Assembly: GCA_030159075.1 (NCBI GenBank)
Contig: BROG01000903.1
Span: 169,276-233,275, forward strand
Direction: 5' to 3'
DNA length: 64,000 nucleotides
DNA from: Atrina japonica
Lineage: Eukaryota > Mollusca > Bivalvia > Pterioida > Pinnidae
Numbering within the stretch: position 1 is the first letter of the stretch; each line of letters begins with the position of its first letter. Positions 12,701 through 46,758 of this stretch are shown here, piece by piece. The notes under the pieces are model-generated. The model was not told the DNA's origin. It worked only from the letters and a program-made list of their open reading frames with translations, and did no database searches. The position numbers were made by a program, and so were the translations under genes.

Positions 12701-15091
12701 TTAATGTGATTTTGGCGTACCATACATAGAGTACATGTTAGGAGTCTAAATAATTACTACATTAACGAGAGTCCAAAACACAGGTAAAAAAAACTGTGGC
12801 ATTTCACCTTTCTTTGGCGACGTCTTCATATCTGTAAAAATTCTTGATGGGACATTAAACCGCAAAATCACTATTTATTAATCAATTTCTCATCAATTTT
12901 GTAATAATATTTTATACAATACATATCAAGTAACCATACCGTCATCTGTGAGGAACACGGCTGTCTTGTGTTTTCCATCACGTGCAATTGTAATGTCAAA
13001 TGGATTCTTGATGGAATCTGATTTAATTTCACTGAGACGCATTCCGTTACTGTTGAAAACTGGCACAGTTGATTGGTTGGAACAGACAACGAATATTTTA
13101 CCACCGTCTGATATTGCAATGCCTTCCAATTAAAAATCAAAATTTAAAATTATATATATGAAATTACACGAAAGACCAAAGACAATAGAATGTGATATAT
13201 ACATGTTCATGAGGAATATTCAGTGGATGCATATAATCAATCGGAATTTTAAAGATTTAAACAACTACAGACATGATTAGCACAATTAGTTGAATGATAA
13301 GGAAAGAGATTTTATATAGGTACCTGTTACATCCAACTCATCTTGAAACATCAACGTTTTTTTGCAATTAATGATCTTTGGTTCACTACGTGTCGACTCT
13401 TCCTGGAGTGTGTCATCATATGCTTCCATTTCTTGGCCTGTATACGGGCATTTCAGCTCAGTTTCGTTGAATTTACAATCTCCATCATCTACACAGTCAT
13501 TGACTGTTTCAAATCCCTCACTGGTGTTTTCTGCTTCAGCTCCTAGCGCGTCAATATATTCATTTAATATATCTGTATTGTTCTTTGGCTGAGATAGGTT
13601 TCTGCGATTAGAAATACTTTGTATTTTATTTCTTGGCGGTATGGGGGGAGGAAGAGAATTGGCAATGAAGGATGGTGGGGCATGAAATGTGTTAATACAA
13701 TCCATGTTTTGATTGTCTGCACATGAATATTTCAATGTCGTTTCCTCGACATGCAGTTCATAGATATTTTCTTTTGATTCATGGATGTAGTGACCTGTGT
13801 TAGCTGCTTCAGTTTGCATATATTTTTCGATACCGTGTTCATCCGTACATGGATATTTCAATGCAGATTCGTCCCGTTCTGAATTTTCTTCATTCCAATC
13901 AATGTCTGATCCAGTAACGTCTTGATCTATGATCTCTGATTTATTTTGCTTTGTATTTCGTGGCGGCAGGGGAGGAGAACAGCAATTTGAAGATATAGGC
14001 AATTCAGGGTTTAGAAACAATCTTTTTATGTCACGGATAAATTGGTCCAAAAGAGTAGATATATCGAGTTTGATTTCAATACTAAAATCCAACATTTCTG
14101 GTCTATCATAACTATTTTCAATTTCCGACCATTTAGGTTCATAAGAAGTATCTTCAACAATGTCCAAATCACTTCCATATGCCAGTAGATTCTTGACAAG
14201 CTCACATAAGCTCTGCAGGTTTTCTCTTCTTCGACAGTTATTATCTGTCTCTGATTTTATTTCCTCTTCGATGCTTTCATAATTTTCTTTTAATTCCACT
14301 AGCTTTGTGTTTGTTTTTTCTCGAAGGATTGACGTTACTTTGGTTATAAAATTTTCAGCTTTGTCTCTTGCTTTATCGTAACTTTCTTTTAGTAATGTTA
14401 TTTTCTCTTGTAATTCTGCATGTTTAGTACCACAGTTTTGCGACGATTCGATACAATAGTCTTGCAGTTGAGTATAAAATTGTCTGCATTCTTCTCCTAT
14501 CGTACTTATATTTGTCAGCTGATGATTCCTATGTTCAGTTAGACCACAGCTGTTACAGATAGGAATACCGTGATCTGAACAGTACAATTCAAGTTTCTGG
14601 GAAGGGTGGATTTTGCAAAACTCTCTCCTTGATTTAAGACTTTTGATTTCGTGTGGTTCTAGAAGAAGGTGATTAGATTCATGTTTTTCAGAACATTTTG
14701 AACACACATTTTTATCACATTCTACACAAAGTTTTATTTCTCCAGCTGTTGTGCTACAATTTCCACACGTATATGATTCATTTTTCGAGATATCAGTGCG
14801 TGATGCTTCGGCTTGGAACAGATCAATGGCATTCTTCAGTTGAAAATTTTTTGGAAGTCCATCTGCTCCTCTGAGGTCTAAAACAAATGGTCGTCTGCAA
14901 AAAGGACACACTGAAGCATTATCACCGTCAGCATGCTTGTTTGTTCTATGCCAGGTGTCGATGCAGACTTTACAGAATGAATGCCCACATGGAAGGACTC
15001 TTGGATCATTCATTAACAGAGTGCATATGTCACATAAAGAAACATTTTTCTGTTTGGTTTTGAACGATTTGTCCCTGTCCCTGAATGCCAT
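9193..15091 (-). CDS. TRIM/RBCC-like E3 ligase with NHL-like propeller, complete
   Basis: Three coding exons on the minus strand: 15091-13324, 13122-12940 and 9782-9193. Both introns are GT..AG and phase 1; the joined CDS is 2541 nt, 846 residues. The start is fixed by an in-frame TGA at 15109-15107. Domains: RING C3HC4 (C20, C23, C35, H37, C40, C43, C62, C65); two B-boxes (about 107-150 and 156-196); coiled coil (about 200-300); a linker with PPLPPR and PPPIPPR SH3-ligand motifs and acidic tyrosine sites; a degenerate propeller from GIAISDGGKIF onward. The RING implies ubiquitin ligase activity in the cytosol; the substrate is unknown. Intron 2 is swollen to 3.2 kb by a PLE. A variant ATTAAA lies about 150 nt past the stop. 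It is convergent with its paralogue at 1-2077. Confidence 0.88.
9955..10090 (+). repeat. Possible SINE-3 fragment
   Basis: Contains a tRNA-like stretch (CCCGCAAGTGGATTGCCCC) and the body signature GACGGTTCCTTCGCCAAGAGC..GAAAGTCAAGG, similar to 25370-25450, 28150-28200 and 3600-3660. Family assignment is tentative. Confidence 0.4.
10195..10400. repeat. Repeat family G (AAACTAGGTTTAA-type) copy
   Basis: Shares AAAACTAGGTTTAAATCATT and its inverse AAACCTAGTTTTTAT with 40035-40275, 40375-40510 and 12655-12725. Short inverted motifs suggest a foldback or MITE-like element, but ends were not defined. Confidence 0.4.
10718..11034 (-). mobile_element. Naiad-type PLE 3' tail (reverse orientation)
   Basis: Reverse complement of the PLE 3' end seen at 52015-52345: GATACCAAAGTGTAAATC at one end, then GGTGGGATCAGGTGCCATGG, ACCGGTCACA, up to the stretch equivalent to the RT C-terminus (GGTCGGTATAATAG region). 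It lies in intron 2 of the right TRIM gene and probably belongs with the RT fragment at 11575-12655. Confidence 0.8.
11035..11574. other. About 540-bp insert splitting a PLE copy
   Basis: Flanked on both sides by contiguous parts of one PLE consensus (RT C-terminus at 11575, tail at 11034). The content has no recognised coding or repeat signature and no second copy in the window. Confidence 0.45.
11575..12655 (-). pseudogene. Naiad-type PLE reverse transcriptase fragment, degenerate
   Basis: On the minus strand the reading frames, broken by several stops and shifts, follow the RT at 48412-49521: QYCT, CDFSTLYTIIPH (motif A, intact D), the stretch equivalent to GIPMGTN degraded to SILMGTN, then YLDI and RKLIT-type C-terminal residues. 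The YIDD box is degraded to a YN-containing stretch. It sits inside intron 2 of the right TRIM gene, same strand as the gene. Confidence 0.8.
12815..12870 (+). repeat. SINE-1 3'-end relic in intron 2 (right TRIM gene)
   Basis: GACGTCTTCATAT..AATTCTTGATGGGACATTAAACC matches the SINE-1 tail. Position and relative orientation match the relic at 1264-1308 in the paralogue. Confidence 0.6.
12940..13122 (-). CDS. TRIM-like gene (right), exon 2: propeller
   Basis: 183 nt, phase 1-1, donor GTATGG. Encodes GIAISDGGKIFVVCSNQ..VPVFNSNGMRL..NPFDITIARDG..AVFLTDDG, aligning with 996-1187 of the left copy. Confidence 0.85.
13324..15091 (-). CDS. TRIM-like gene (right), exon 1: RING, B-boxes, coiled coil, linker
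   Basis: Single 1768-nt exon. RING begins LCDICTLLMNDPRVLPCGHS; B-box 2 reads CKIHPSQKLELYCSDHGIPI. Donor GTACCT after ..ELDVTG. An acceptor TTTGCAG lies at 15117-15111, so the coding exon begins at 15110 and a 5'UTR exon should lie further right. Confidence 0.9.
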
Positions 15092-15111
15092 GATTTTCTT
15101 TGAAGGTCATC

Positions 15112-15742
15112 TGCAAAGATAAGTTTGATATGGTTTACGTGTACAGAACTACATTAGTAAAATGACTACATATCTAAAACGACTGTGAATACGTATTCTG
15201 TGAGAGAACGTGCAACATGCAAACACGTGAATGGAAGTGTTGGATCCCAGTTGTCTCTGAACTGGGAATGTTTTTAATATAAAGACCCTTCTACAACCAC
15301 ATGCTGATGGGGTCTGATGCTCAAATTCTGCCATTCTGATATCATAATAGTATGCTTAAAATATGTTGCCTTACGTTTGGATTGATTTAATATTAATTAA
15401 TTGTTTTCAGACCATGAATACAGTAATGCCTGGTTTCACGACCACATGTGTATAAAGACCACCTAGTCACATAGACCGTTTTCACTGCCCCCAATAACTC
15501 CATGTGTGTTCAAAACATCCTCTATATAAAGACCACTTCCCTATAAAGACCAGTTTTGATATATCCCTCAGGAGGTCAAGTATGTGTGAAGGGATATGTG
15601 ATGTGTATTTGTCTCTATATATGGAGTTGTGATACTCTTGTATATTATATGTAATTCAAACATGATGTTATGTATATCTAATAATAAAATACAGTGGTAA
15701 GAGGTACTACCGATGTGACTGTTAAATGGTGTTGATAAATGT

Positions 15743-15793
<51 letters not shown>

Positions 15794-15880
15794 AGTTGAC
15801 AAAGCAATCGCCAATCGACATTTATTATTATATAACGATTGAATGAGAACAGAATGTATGAAACGAGCCAATTAGGGGAG
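15112..15880. other. Upstream region of the right TRIM gene
   Basis: Holds a splice acceptor at 15111 (minus strand) and presumably a 5'UTR exon that was not located. At 15420-15570, repeated TATAAAGACCA-type stretches look like an old transposon fragment. A (TA)/(TG)n microsatellite is at 15748-15785. Confidence 0.4.
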
Positions 15881-15883
15881 GGG

Positions 15884-16112
15884 GCTCCGTGGCCGAGTGG
15901 TTAGAGCATTGCGCTTTAAATCACAAGGCCTCTCACCTCTGGTTCGAATCCCACTAGGGTCATTTCGAACTAAGTGGGAAAGTTTGCCAGTTTTCTTGCA
16001 GAAGGTCGGTGGTATTTACCCGGGTAACCTGGGTTTCTCCTCCACCAATAAAAACTGGACGCCATCATATGACTGAATAATTTTCAAGTATGGGGTAAAA
16101 CAAAAAATTAAA
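15884..16112 (+). mobile_element. SINE-2, tRNA-derived, nearly complete
   Basis: Head GGCTCCGTGGCCGAGTGGTT and CTGGTTCGAATCCCA give recognisable A and B boxes. The body has AAGTTTGCCAGTTTTCTTGC, CCGGGTAACCTGGG and CTCCTCCACCAATAAAAACTGG. Near-matching flanks AAACGAGCCAATTA and AAACGAGCATATTA suggest a 14-bp target-site duplication with two mismatches. The acceptor ends do not pair, so it is not a working tRNA gene. Confidence 0.8.
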
Positions 16113-16395
16113 AATCAAACGAGCATATTAGAAAGTAGATGATAAGATAGTCATGTTATAATATACAATTTTGGCCTTCTGTGGAGGTACATATCCCGAA
16201 TTGTATCCCTGGGCAGGTTATTGTCCCGACGTAGAAGCCCGAGGGAAATAACCCTTCCCAGGGTCACAAGTTTGGATGTATCCCGACACAAAGGTCCATG
16301 AATGTTTTATTATACCGAAATAAACAATGCAAAACCAAATTTGAACGAGAATATTGAATATTTAATATATTCAAGCACAATATTTTATCAGCTTA
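16113..16395. other. Spacer with a possible transposon end
   Basis: CCCGAGGGAAATAACCCTTCC at about 16230-16255 is roughly inverted relative to TGGGTTATTTCTCTCGG at about 16959-16975. The pair could be degraded terminal repeats of one element, inside which the SINE at 16409 landed. Confidence 0.3.
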
Positions 16396-16408
16396 ATAAG
16401 GCATAGGA

Positions 16409-16692
16409 TTTGTTTGTTTATTGTTGTTTAACGTCCCACTCGAGAATATTTCACTCATATGGAGACGTCACCAAATGCCGGTGAAGGGCTTTCAAATTTT
16501 TGGCCTATGCTCGACACTTACGGCCATTGAGCAGTAGGGTTCTTTAACGTGCCAACATCTACTGTGACACGGGACCTCCAGCTTTTACTGTCTCATCCGA
16601 AAGACAGGAAACCAACCTGTCGCCGGTGGGACTCGAACTCACGACCTCACGATCCAGAGTCGAGCGCGCTACCGACTGAGCCAGGCCGGCTC
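16409..16692 (-). mobile_element. SINE-1, full-length (reverse orientation) with target-site duplication
   Basis: Reverse complement of the 5912-6197 element throughout, from TTTGTTTGTTTATTG to GAGCCAGGCCGGCTC-type sequence. A perfect 13-bp direct repeat ATAAGGCATAGGA flanks it (16396-16408 and 16693-16705). Confidence 0.9.
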
Positions 16693-16705
16693 ATAAGGCA
16701 TAGGA

Positions 16706-17335
16706 GGTCAAACCTATGGGGAGGGCGAAAGCAATCACCGGCAGTTTTACATATTTAATATTTTTTATTACGTAAATGGCCTGGTCATTCACTCGTTGTT
16801 TTAAATAAAATATTAAGTGGCTGAATGTTTCCCTTGAAGTTAAAATTGTTCGATTTACATGCACGTGAGATTTGCCGGCAAGGGGTTATTTTCCTACTAT
16901 TATCCCTCGTTATCAATGGCAGCAAATGAATTATACCACGGTCACATGATTACCTTTGGGTTATTTCTCTCGGAGGTGGAGTTTCGGTGACAAATCCTTT
17001 TGTTATGTGACTGCTTTTAATCCGATCGGGAATAATTTAACAAACATGATATATAATATTTATTAACCGAAAAAGAGGTCGTTAACTATAACACGGCATT
17101 TATTTAATTAGTTTGAAAACAATGTGTCAATCTCGCAAATGTCAGTAGATCTACGATGTGGAAGACTACCACACATTGTGATCTTATTCGGGATTAACAA
17201 CTAAAATACGTTTTAAAAGGCTAAATGTGTCGCATGTCTAGTATTTTAGAATCCTACTCATTCAGTAATGTTTGGACACTCTCGTCGTCTGTCATTTGAA
17301 CACGCTAAATGTAGCTAGTCAACATTGATAATTGG
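16706..17335. other. Spacer between divergent genes, nothing recognised
   Basis: AT-rich; apart from the possible transposon end near 16960, no gene or repeat was seen. Confidence 0.4.
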
Positions 17336-17337
17336 CT

Positions 17338-18078
17338 ACACAATGAACGCCAAATGTTTACGTTGTAACGGTCTACACGATTACCTTGCCTTGGCTCAAA
17401 ACAATGAACGCCAAACTTTTACGTTGTAACGGTCTACACGATTACCTTACCTCTGCTCAAAACAATGAACGCCAAACTTTTACATTGTAACGGGCTACAC
17501 CACTGCCTTGCCTTGGCTCAAAACAATGAACGCCAAACTTTTACGTTGTAACGGTCTACACGATTACCTTGCCTTGGCTCAAAACAATGAACGCCAAACT
17601 TTTACATTGTAACGGGCTACACCACTGCCTTGCCTTGGCTCAAAACAATGAACGTCAAACTTTTACGTTGTAACGGGCTACACAATTACCTTGCCTTGGC
17701 TCAAAACAATGAACGCCAAACTTTTACGTTGTAACGGTCTACACGATTACTTTGCCTTGGCTCAAAACAATGAACGCCAAACTTTTACGTTGTAACGGTC
17801 TACACGATTACCTTGCCTTGGCTCAAAACAATGAACGCCAAATTTTTACGTTGTAACGGTCTACACGATTACCTTGCCTTGGCTCAAAACAATGAACGCC
17901 AAAGTTTTACGTTGTAACGGTCTACACCACTGCCTTGCCTTGGCTCAAAACAATGAACGCCAAACGTTTACGTTGTAACGGGCTACACCACTGCCTTGCC
18001 TTGGCTCAAAACAATGAACGCCAAACTTTTACGTTGTAACGGGCTACACCACTGTCTTGCCTTGGCTCAAAACAATGA
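17338..18078. repeat. 61-bp minisatellite, about 12 copies
   Basis: Unit AACAATGAACGCCAAACTTT / TACGTTGTAACGGTCTACAC / GATTACCTTGCCTTGGCTCAA, period 61. Two unit types mix: GGTCTACACGATTACC and GGGCTACACCACTGCC. It sits about 1.1 kb upstream of the LRP-like gene. Confidence 0.95.
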
Positions 18079-18210
18079 TAAAACTAAACAGCATTATCTA
18101 GGTCTCAGTCTACATCAAAAGACAAAACATGTATAACAAAATTACAAACAAAAATTTTGATTTATCAAAATGATCAAAACTACATAGAAACCTATTTGTC
18201 ACTAGATGCC

Positions 18211-18284
<74 letters not shown>
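18211..18284. repeat. (TA)n microsatellite
   Basis: About 37 perfect TA units. Confidence 0.95.
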
Positions 18285-18286
<2 letters not shown>

Positions 18287-18289
18287 CAA

Positions 18290-18990
18290 ACGTATATATA
18301 GTTGTCACTGGCTAACTACACAATGCATTTCGCCAATGCTAATGTACTGCGCCATCTCTGATGTTCCCCGCCGAGGTAGATCTAATCCAACGTTGCACTA
18401 TGTCGAGGCGAATTCACTACACTGAGGTATACAAGATTCAACACAGCCAGCAAATGTTCTGCGCAATGCACACAGAGCCGATGTAATACAACTACGCATG
18501 GCGCACGAGTACCTACTGAGCAAACCCCAGGATCACAACGCACTTGTAAATGTTACAAAAAGTTATGCTATGGTTATGTCTTTACGGAGGATAAGATTGT
18601 TTTGTTTTGTTTTTTTTAAACATTTACTGTAAAATTGAACAGATATATACTGTACAAGAGATTCACGTGTCACTTCATTTCTGTAATGTAATGGCTGTAG
18701 TTTTCGAGTGTCCCTTCGTATTGAAAAATTATAAATAACAGATACCAAAGTATTAATATTCATGACAAAATAAAAATATGTTGCTGCAATATCTACGTAA
18801 AAGACTAATGTCCACTTACCTGCTACTTTTTAAAAATAAGAAATGGTGTTTAACAACTAGGAAGTTGTTTAGCTGTCTAATACATAATACGATAGGTAAA
18901 CATCCACTATTACTGTGTATAAGATGAATGAAATAAATTACTGTGTGTTAAATTTCGTTTTGCACTATTTTTAAAAAACACGTAGGGTAA
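18290..18990. other. Upstream region of the LRP-like gene
   Basis: Locally GC-richer sequence at 18340-18540, otherwise AT-rich. No reading frame or known repeat seen. It could hold regulatory sequence for the gene starting at 19164. Confidence 0.35.
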
Positions 18991-18996
18991 ACCAGG

Positions 18997-19005
18997 TATA
19001 AATAG
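18997..19005 (+). promoter_or_regulatory. Candidate TATA box
   Basis: TATAAATAG, an exact match to the consensus, about 165 bp upstream of the LRP-like start codon. The motif is also common by chance in AT-rich DNA. Confidence 0.35.
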
Positions 19006-19163
19006 CGGTTTAAATAGTTTATTCTGGATTGCTATGTATTGTTATTATATATAGATGATAAATATTCCTTTTGGATTTTCCATTTTAGCTGTTTAAAGAA
19101 TTCAAAGAATTTAACGTAATTTCCAAATATAGGAGCTCTAATCAGTTTTGAAGGTATATCGAC

Positions 19164-43084
<23,921 letters not shown>

Positions 43085-43296
43085 CGAAGATAAAACAACA
43101 TGCTTAAAATATGTCCGTGGCAGTCACTTGAATGATGCTGTGTTGAAATTGTATCTATTGGAATTCTAGTATTCTTATTGACTTAACTATGATGTATTGT
43201 CGACAAATTTGACCAAAAATCAAGTGTGTTCTAACAATTAATTCTAATTTACACAATTTATTGGACTAAGGCATTGGATTACAAAAGATTTCAAAT

Positions 43297-43715
43297 CTCA
43301 GATACCAAAGTATAAATCTACAGGATGTCCAGAATACGTATACAAATCGGGTGATATAGGAAAAACACCGACCTCTGGAAATCCAGAGGTGGGATCAAGT
43401 GCCATGGAGAATCAAACATCCCCTGTTGACCGGTTACACCCGCCATGAGTCCAATCAAAAAGAAAATACTGATATAGATTTTAAACCATATTTACAATGA
43501 TACAATATTGACTAGAACGAAGATTTCTTCTTCACATACTTTATTTGAATTTGACCTTGGACTCACGGCAGGTATGAGTGGTCAACAATGGATGATTACT
43601 CCTCCATGGCACCCAATTCCACCTCTAGGTTTCCAGAAGTCCGTGTTTGTAAAATAGCACCAGATTAGTGCAATTTGGACATCCTGTAAATTTACACTTT
43701 GGTATCTGGGGTTTT
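43297..43715. mobile_element. Two PLE 3' tails in inverted arrangement
   Basis: 43297-43460 is the tail in reverse (AGATACCAAAGTATAAATC..GGTGGGATCAAGTGCCATGG..CATGAGTCCAATC) and 43540-43715 is the tail forward (TTGAATTTGACCTTGGACTC..CTCCATGGCACCCAATTCC..TTTGGTATCTGG). The outer ends are both the 3' terminus. It starts about 210 bp past the LRP-like stop, so may lie in its 3'UTR. Confidence 0.8.
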
Positions 43716-44034
43716 ATAGTACCCTTTCTGAATAACGTCAAGGTAAACACTGGACAGAACTCCAGCAAGAAAGAAATGTATACTATTCATTTTTATAGGT
43801 AGAATATTTGAAAAGAGATAGGAAAATTACATACATCTTCACCGAATATAATATATTAATCATAATCTGACGATATAAATACGAATAATAAATTTGTAAA
43901 AGCACAGCAGGGCTTTACATTTCTCCTATTTTTCATAAATATGATATAATTATTATTATAATTACTAACTGATAATTTGTTTTATCTATTTCACTCAACT
44001 CATTATACTTGATGTGTATATATAAAAATATGTG

Positions 44035-44038
<4 letters not shown>

Positions 44039-44121
<83 letters not shown>
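44039..44121. repeat. (TA)n microsatellite
   Basis: About 41 TA units. Confidence 0.95.
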
Positions 44122-44125
<4 letters not shown>

Positions 44126-44129
44126 ACAC

Positions 44130-45055
44130 CACATTCAGTCTTAAATTCTATAATAATCTTTATGTCTACTGAGGAAACAGACAGAGTTGGTGAACTCTTT
44201 TCTTATTGGTTGTTTGAATGCTTTTTTATTGGTTGTGTAAATTCTCAATTTGCCAATCATATATTCGCTCTTACTATAAATGTTACCGTTTGTACTATCA
44301 AAGATAGAGCAGTATTTCGTTTTAACATCGTCGTTTACCATCCAGGTAGCATCACCTACATCTTATGGTATGTAGTTGTTCAATTTAATTATGTTACATA
44401 GCCTTGATAGCTTCTGATATCTATCTTTAACTTTATTGCAAAGGTAATATTTTAATGTATTTAATATATTTTTTAACTTAATTTTTGTAAAGTTCAGAGG
44501 TCAGAACATAATGTTTCACTTTTGTCTTAAACGTACACTGCCATCTGGTAAATTATTGTCAAATCTACACTTTCGTTATCATGGATCATCATATTTTTAT
44601 GATGTATTATTTATTGTAGGTTGATACTTTTTATATATGTGTGAGGAGGTAGAGGGTTGGATGTAACGTGTATGTGCATGCGGAGTTACACGTGTCTAGA
44701 TGTATAGATAGGTTTCCGTGAGCAGTGTTTTGCAAGAGTTATTTCCCTTTCTTTGTTATATTGTGTGACAGCTTATATATTTTCCTTAATAAATTAACCA
44801 AATTAAACGAATAACTCTTGTGATTAAACAGTTTGAAAAAGTCTTTTTGAACAGCTAACTCTGTTGAAAATTATGTCCTTTCTAACATGTTGAAGCGTTC
44901 TCATTTGTCAGAGGAAACCTGCTTAACTCTAGATAATATATTTTTACGGTTGAACCTATGTATATATGGATTTATGTGTGCACAGCTATAAAATAGCTCT
45001 AATAAAAACAATTAGTAAACTTAATGTAGACTGATAGTTCAGAAAGAAAATGTGT
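44130..45055. other. Intergenic, nothing recognised
   Basis: AT-rich sequence with no exon-like frame or repeat matching elsewhere in the window. Confidence 0.45.
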
Positions 45056-45059
45056 GTTC

Positions 45060-45415
45060 AAAGCTACATGTTACATGTGTATTTGTATGGGTTACTCACA
45101 TTTGTACTTGCATGAGTATGTTAATTTTCTGTTTGTATGAGTGTGTTACATGTGCATTGGTATCAGTGTGTTACATGTGTATTTATATGTGTGTTACATG
45201 TGTATTTGTATAAGTATGTTATATGTGTGTTTGTATGAGTGTGTTACATTATATTTGCATAAATGTGTTACATGTGTAATTGAATGTGTATTGCATGTAT
45301 TTATATGAGTGTGGGCATGTGTATTTGTGTGTGAGTGTGTATTTGTATGAGTGTAACTGTTGTTAAGATGTATTTGTGTGATGGTATACAAGTGTATTTT
45401 ATGAGTGTGTTTTGA
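45060..45415. repeat. Degenerate ~25-bp minisatellite
   Basis: Units of the form GTGTGTTACATGTGTATTTG plus TATGA repeat with drift and small indels. Confidence 0.75.
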
Positions 45416-45485
45416 ATTTTAAAGTGTTTTACGCCACATTCAACCAATTTAGTTTGGGCAGTTTTAACAGTGGAGGAACATAGAG
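45415..45485 (-). repeat. SINE-2 3' fragment
   Basis: GTGTTTTACGCCACATTCAACC, CAGTTTTAACAGTGGAGGA. Confidence 0.5.
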
Positions 45486-45518
45486 CAATCTATTAAAAGT
45501 TTTTTGATAGAAAAACAA

Positions 45519-45609
45519 TTTGATCATGTGATCTCCGCGTTATGCTGCTTTGATCGTATGATCTATGCGTTATGCTGCTTTGATCATATGATCTGTGCGT
45601 TATACTGCT
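45519..45609. repeat. Three 30-bp tandem units
   Basis: TTTGATCATGTGATCTCCGC / GTTATGCTGC repeated three times with few changes. Each carries a short palindrome GATCATATGATC or variant. Confidence 0.85.
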
Positions 45610-46285
45610 TCATAACAAATTACATCAATATTTTATGTGTAAACTGTAAACGGCGTGATCATCGGTGATGGTCTGGGACTAAAGTTATCAGAAAATGTCA
45701 TTAAAATTATATATTTTAGATCATATGATAAAACGAATCTGTCACAAGTTTCCATTCATATTACATTTATAATACTCATTTTGGAAGTTTCATTTTTGCT
45801 CACCAAAAGGATTGCAAAATGAAAAATTCAAAACTTGTATCATAGATGTGATATGAATGGAAACTCTTGACAAATCATATGTATTCAAACTAAAAGAGGA
45901 ATTGTTCAGTGATTTTTCCTCATAAAACACGGAATTTGTATTAATCTCTATATTTGTCATTCTCTGTAAAAAAATTTTGGGTGTGTACTTAATTTTGGTA
46001 AGGTGCTCTATATTGACATCATGTAATTTATTATTTCATGGCAATAATAGTGGTGTGATGAAATGATCAAAATACAAAAGATGTAGAGTAAAGGAGAAAA
46101 TCGTTGTATTTTTTATGGAATTAGTAATCCAACAAATCGTTTAGCAATCTTTTGCAATCATTCTATGTGAAGTGACCGCAATATCAGGCAAATGTAAAAT
46201 GTTCTTGAGTTTCTCGAAATAAATGTTCAAGAAGGTTCCCGGGAAATCTAATTATATTTATTTAAGAGTATGAAGTCTGGGGTGA
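45610..46285. other. Intergenic, nothing recognised
   Basis: No gene or recurrent repeat noticed. Confidence 0.4.
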
Positions 46286-46289
46286 TTTT

Positions 46290-46666
46290 TGATGTCTTAA
46301 AGGGGCATTAGCTGGGTTTTTTTTATTATTTCTACTTAGATTGATACACAATAACAAAAAAGAGATAAACAATTAAAACAATAAATATGTATTACAATCA
46401 ACATTTTATTTAAAATATATTTTATATGTTTTGTTTTAAAGTTAAAGGGCAATTAGCTGTGTTTACCACAATTTATTTAGATTAATTCTACTTTTCGACT
46501 TGTACCAGATGTACAAGCATAAACATCGGATATTTCTATATATTTTGTGAAAATAAGGTCAGGTCCAGTGTGGTATGCATATACAAATCATTATGTTGAA
46601 TTAATCAGTTGCAAGTGAATAATTGCCAAACTAGTTTTCTCAAGCATTTTTTTTTTCACACAATAT
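46290..46666 (+). repeat. Repeat family E copies, interrupted by the Naiad element
   Basis: Two starts (AAAGGGGCATTAGCTGGG, AAAGGGCAATTAGCTGTG). The second runs to TTTCTCAAGCATTTTTTTTTTCACAC, where the retroelement begins. Confidence 0.65.
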
Positions 46667-46758
46667 AAAAAGGTGTCCTTCTGTGAAGTCTATCGGGAGA
46701 AGTACCAAAAAATTGCATACTGGATGACACGGCGCCCAGTATAAAAAGGTGTCCTTCT

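Noticed and set aside
15884..15960. A second tRNA gene
   Set aside because: Acceptor ends do not pair; it is the head of SINE-2.
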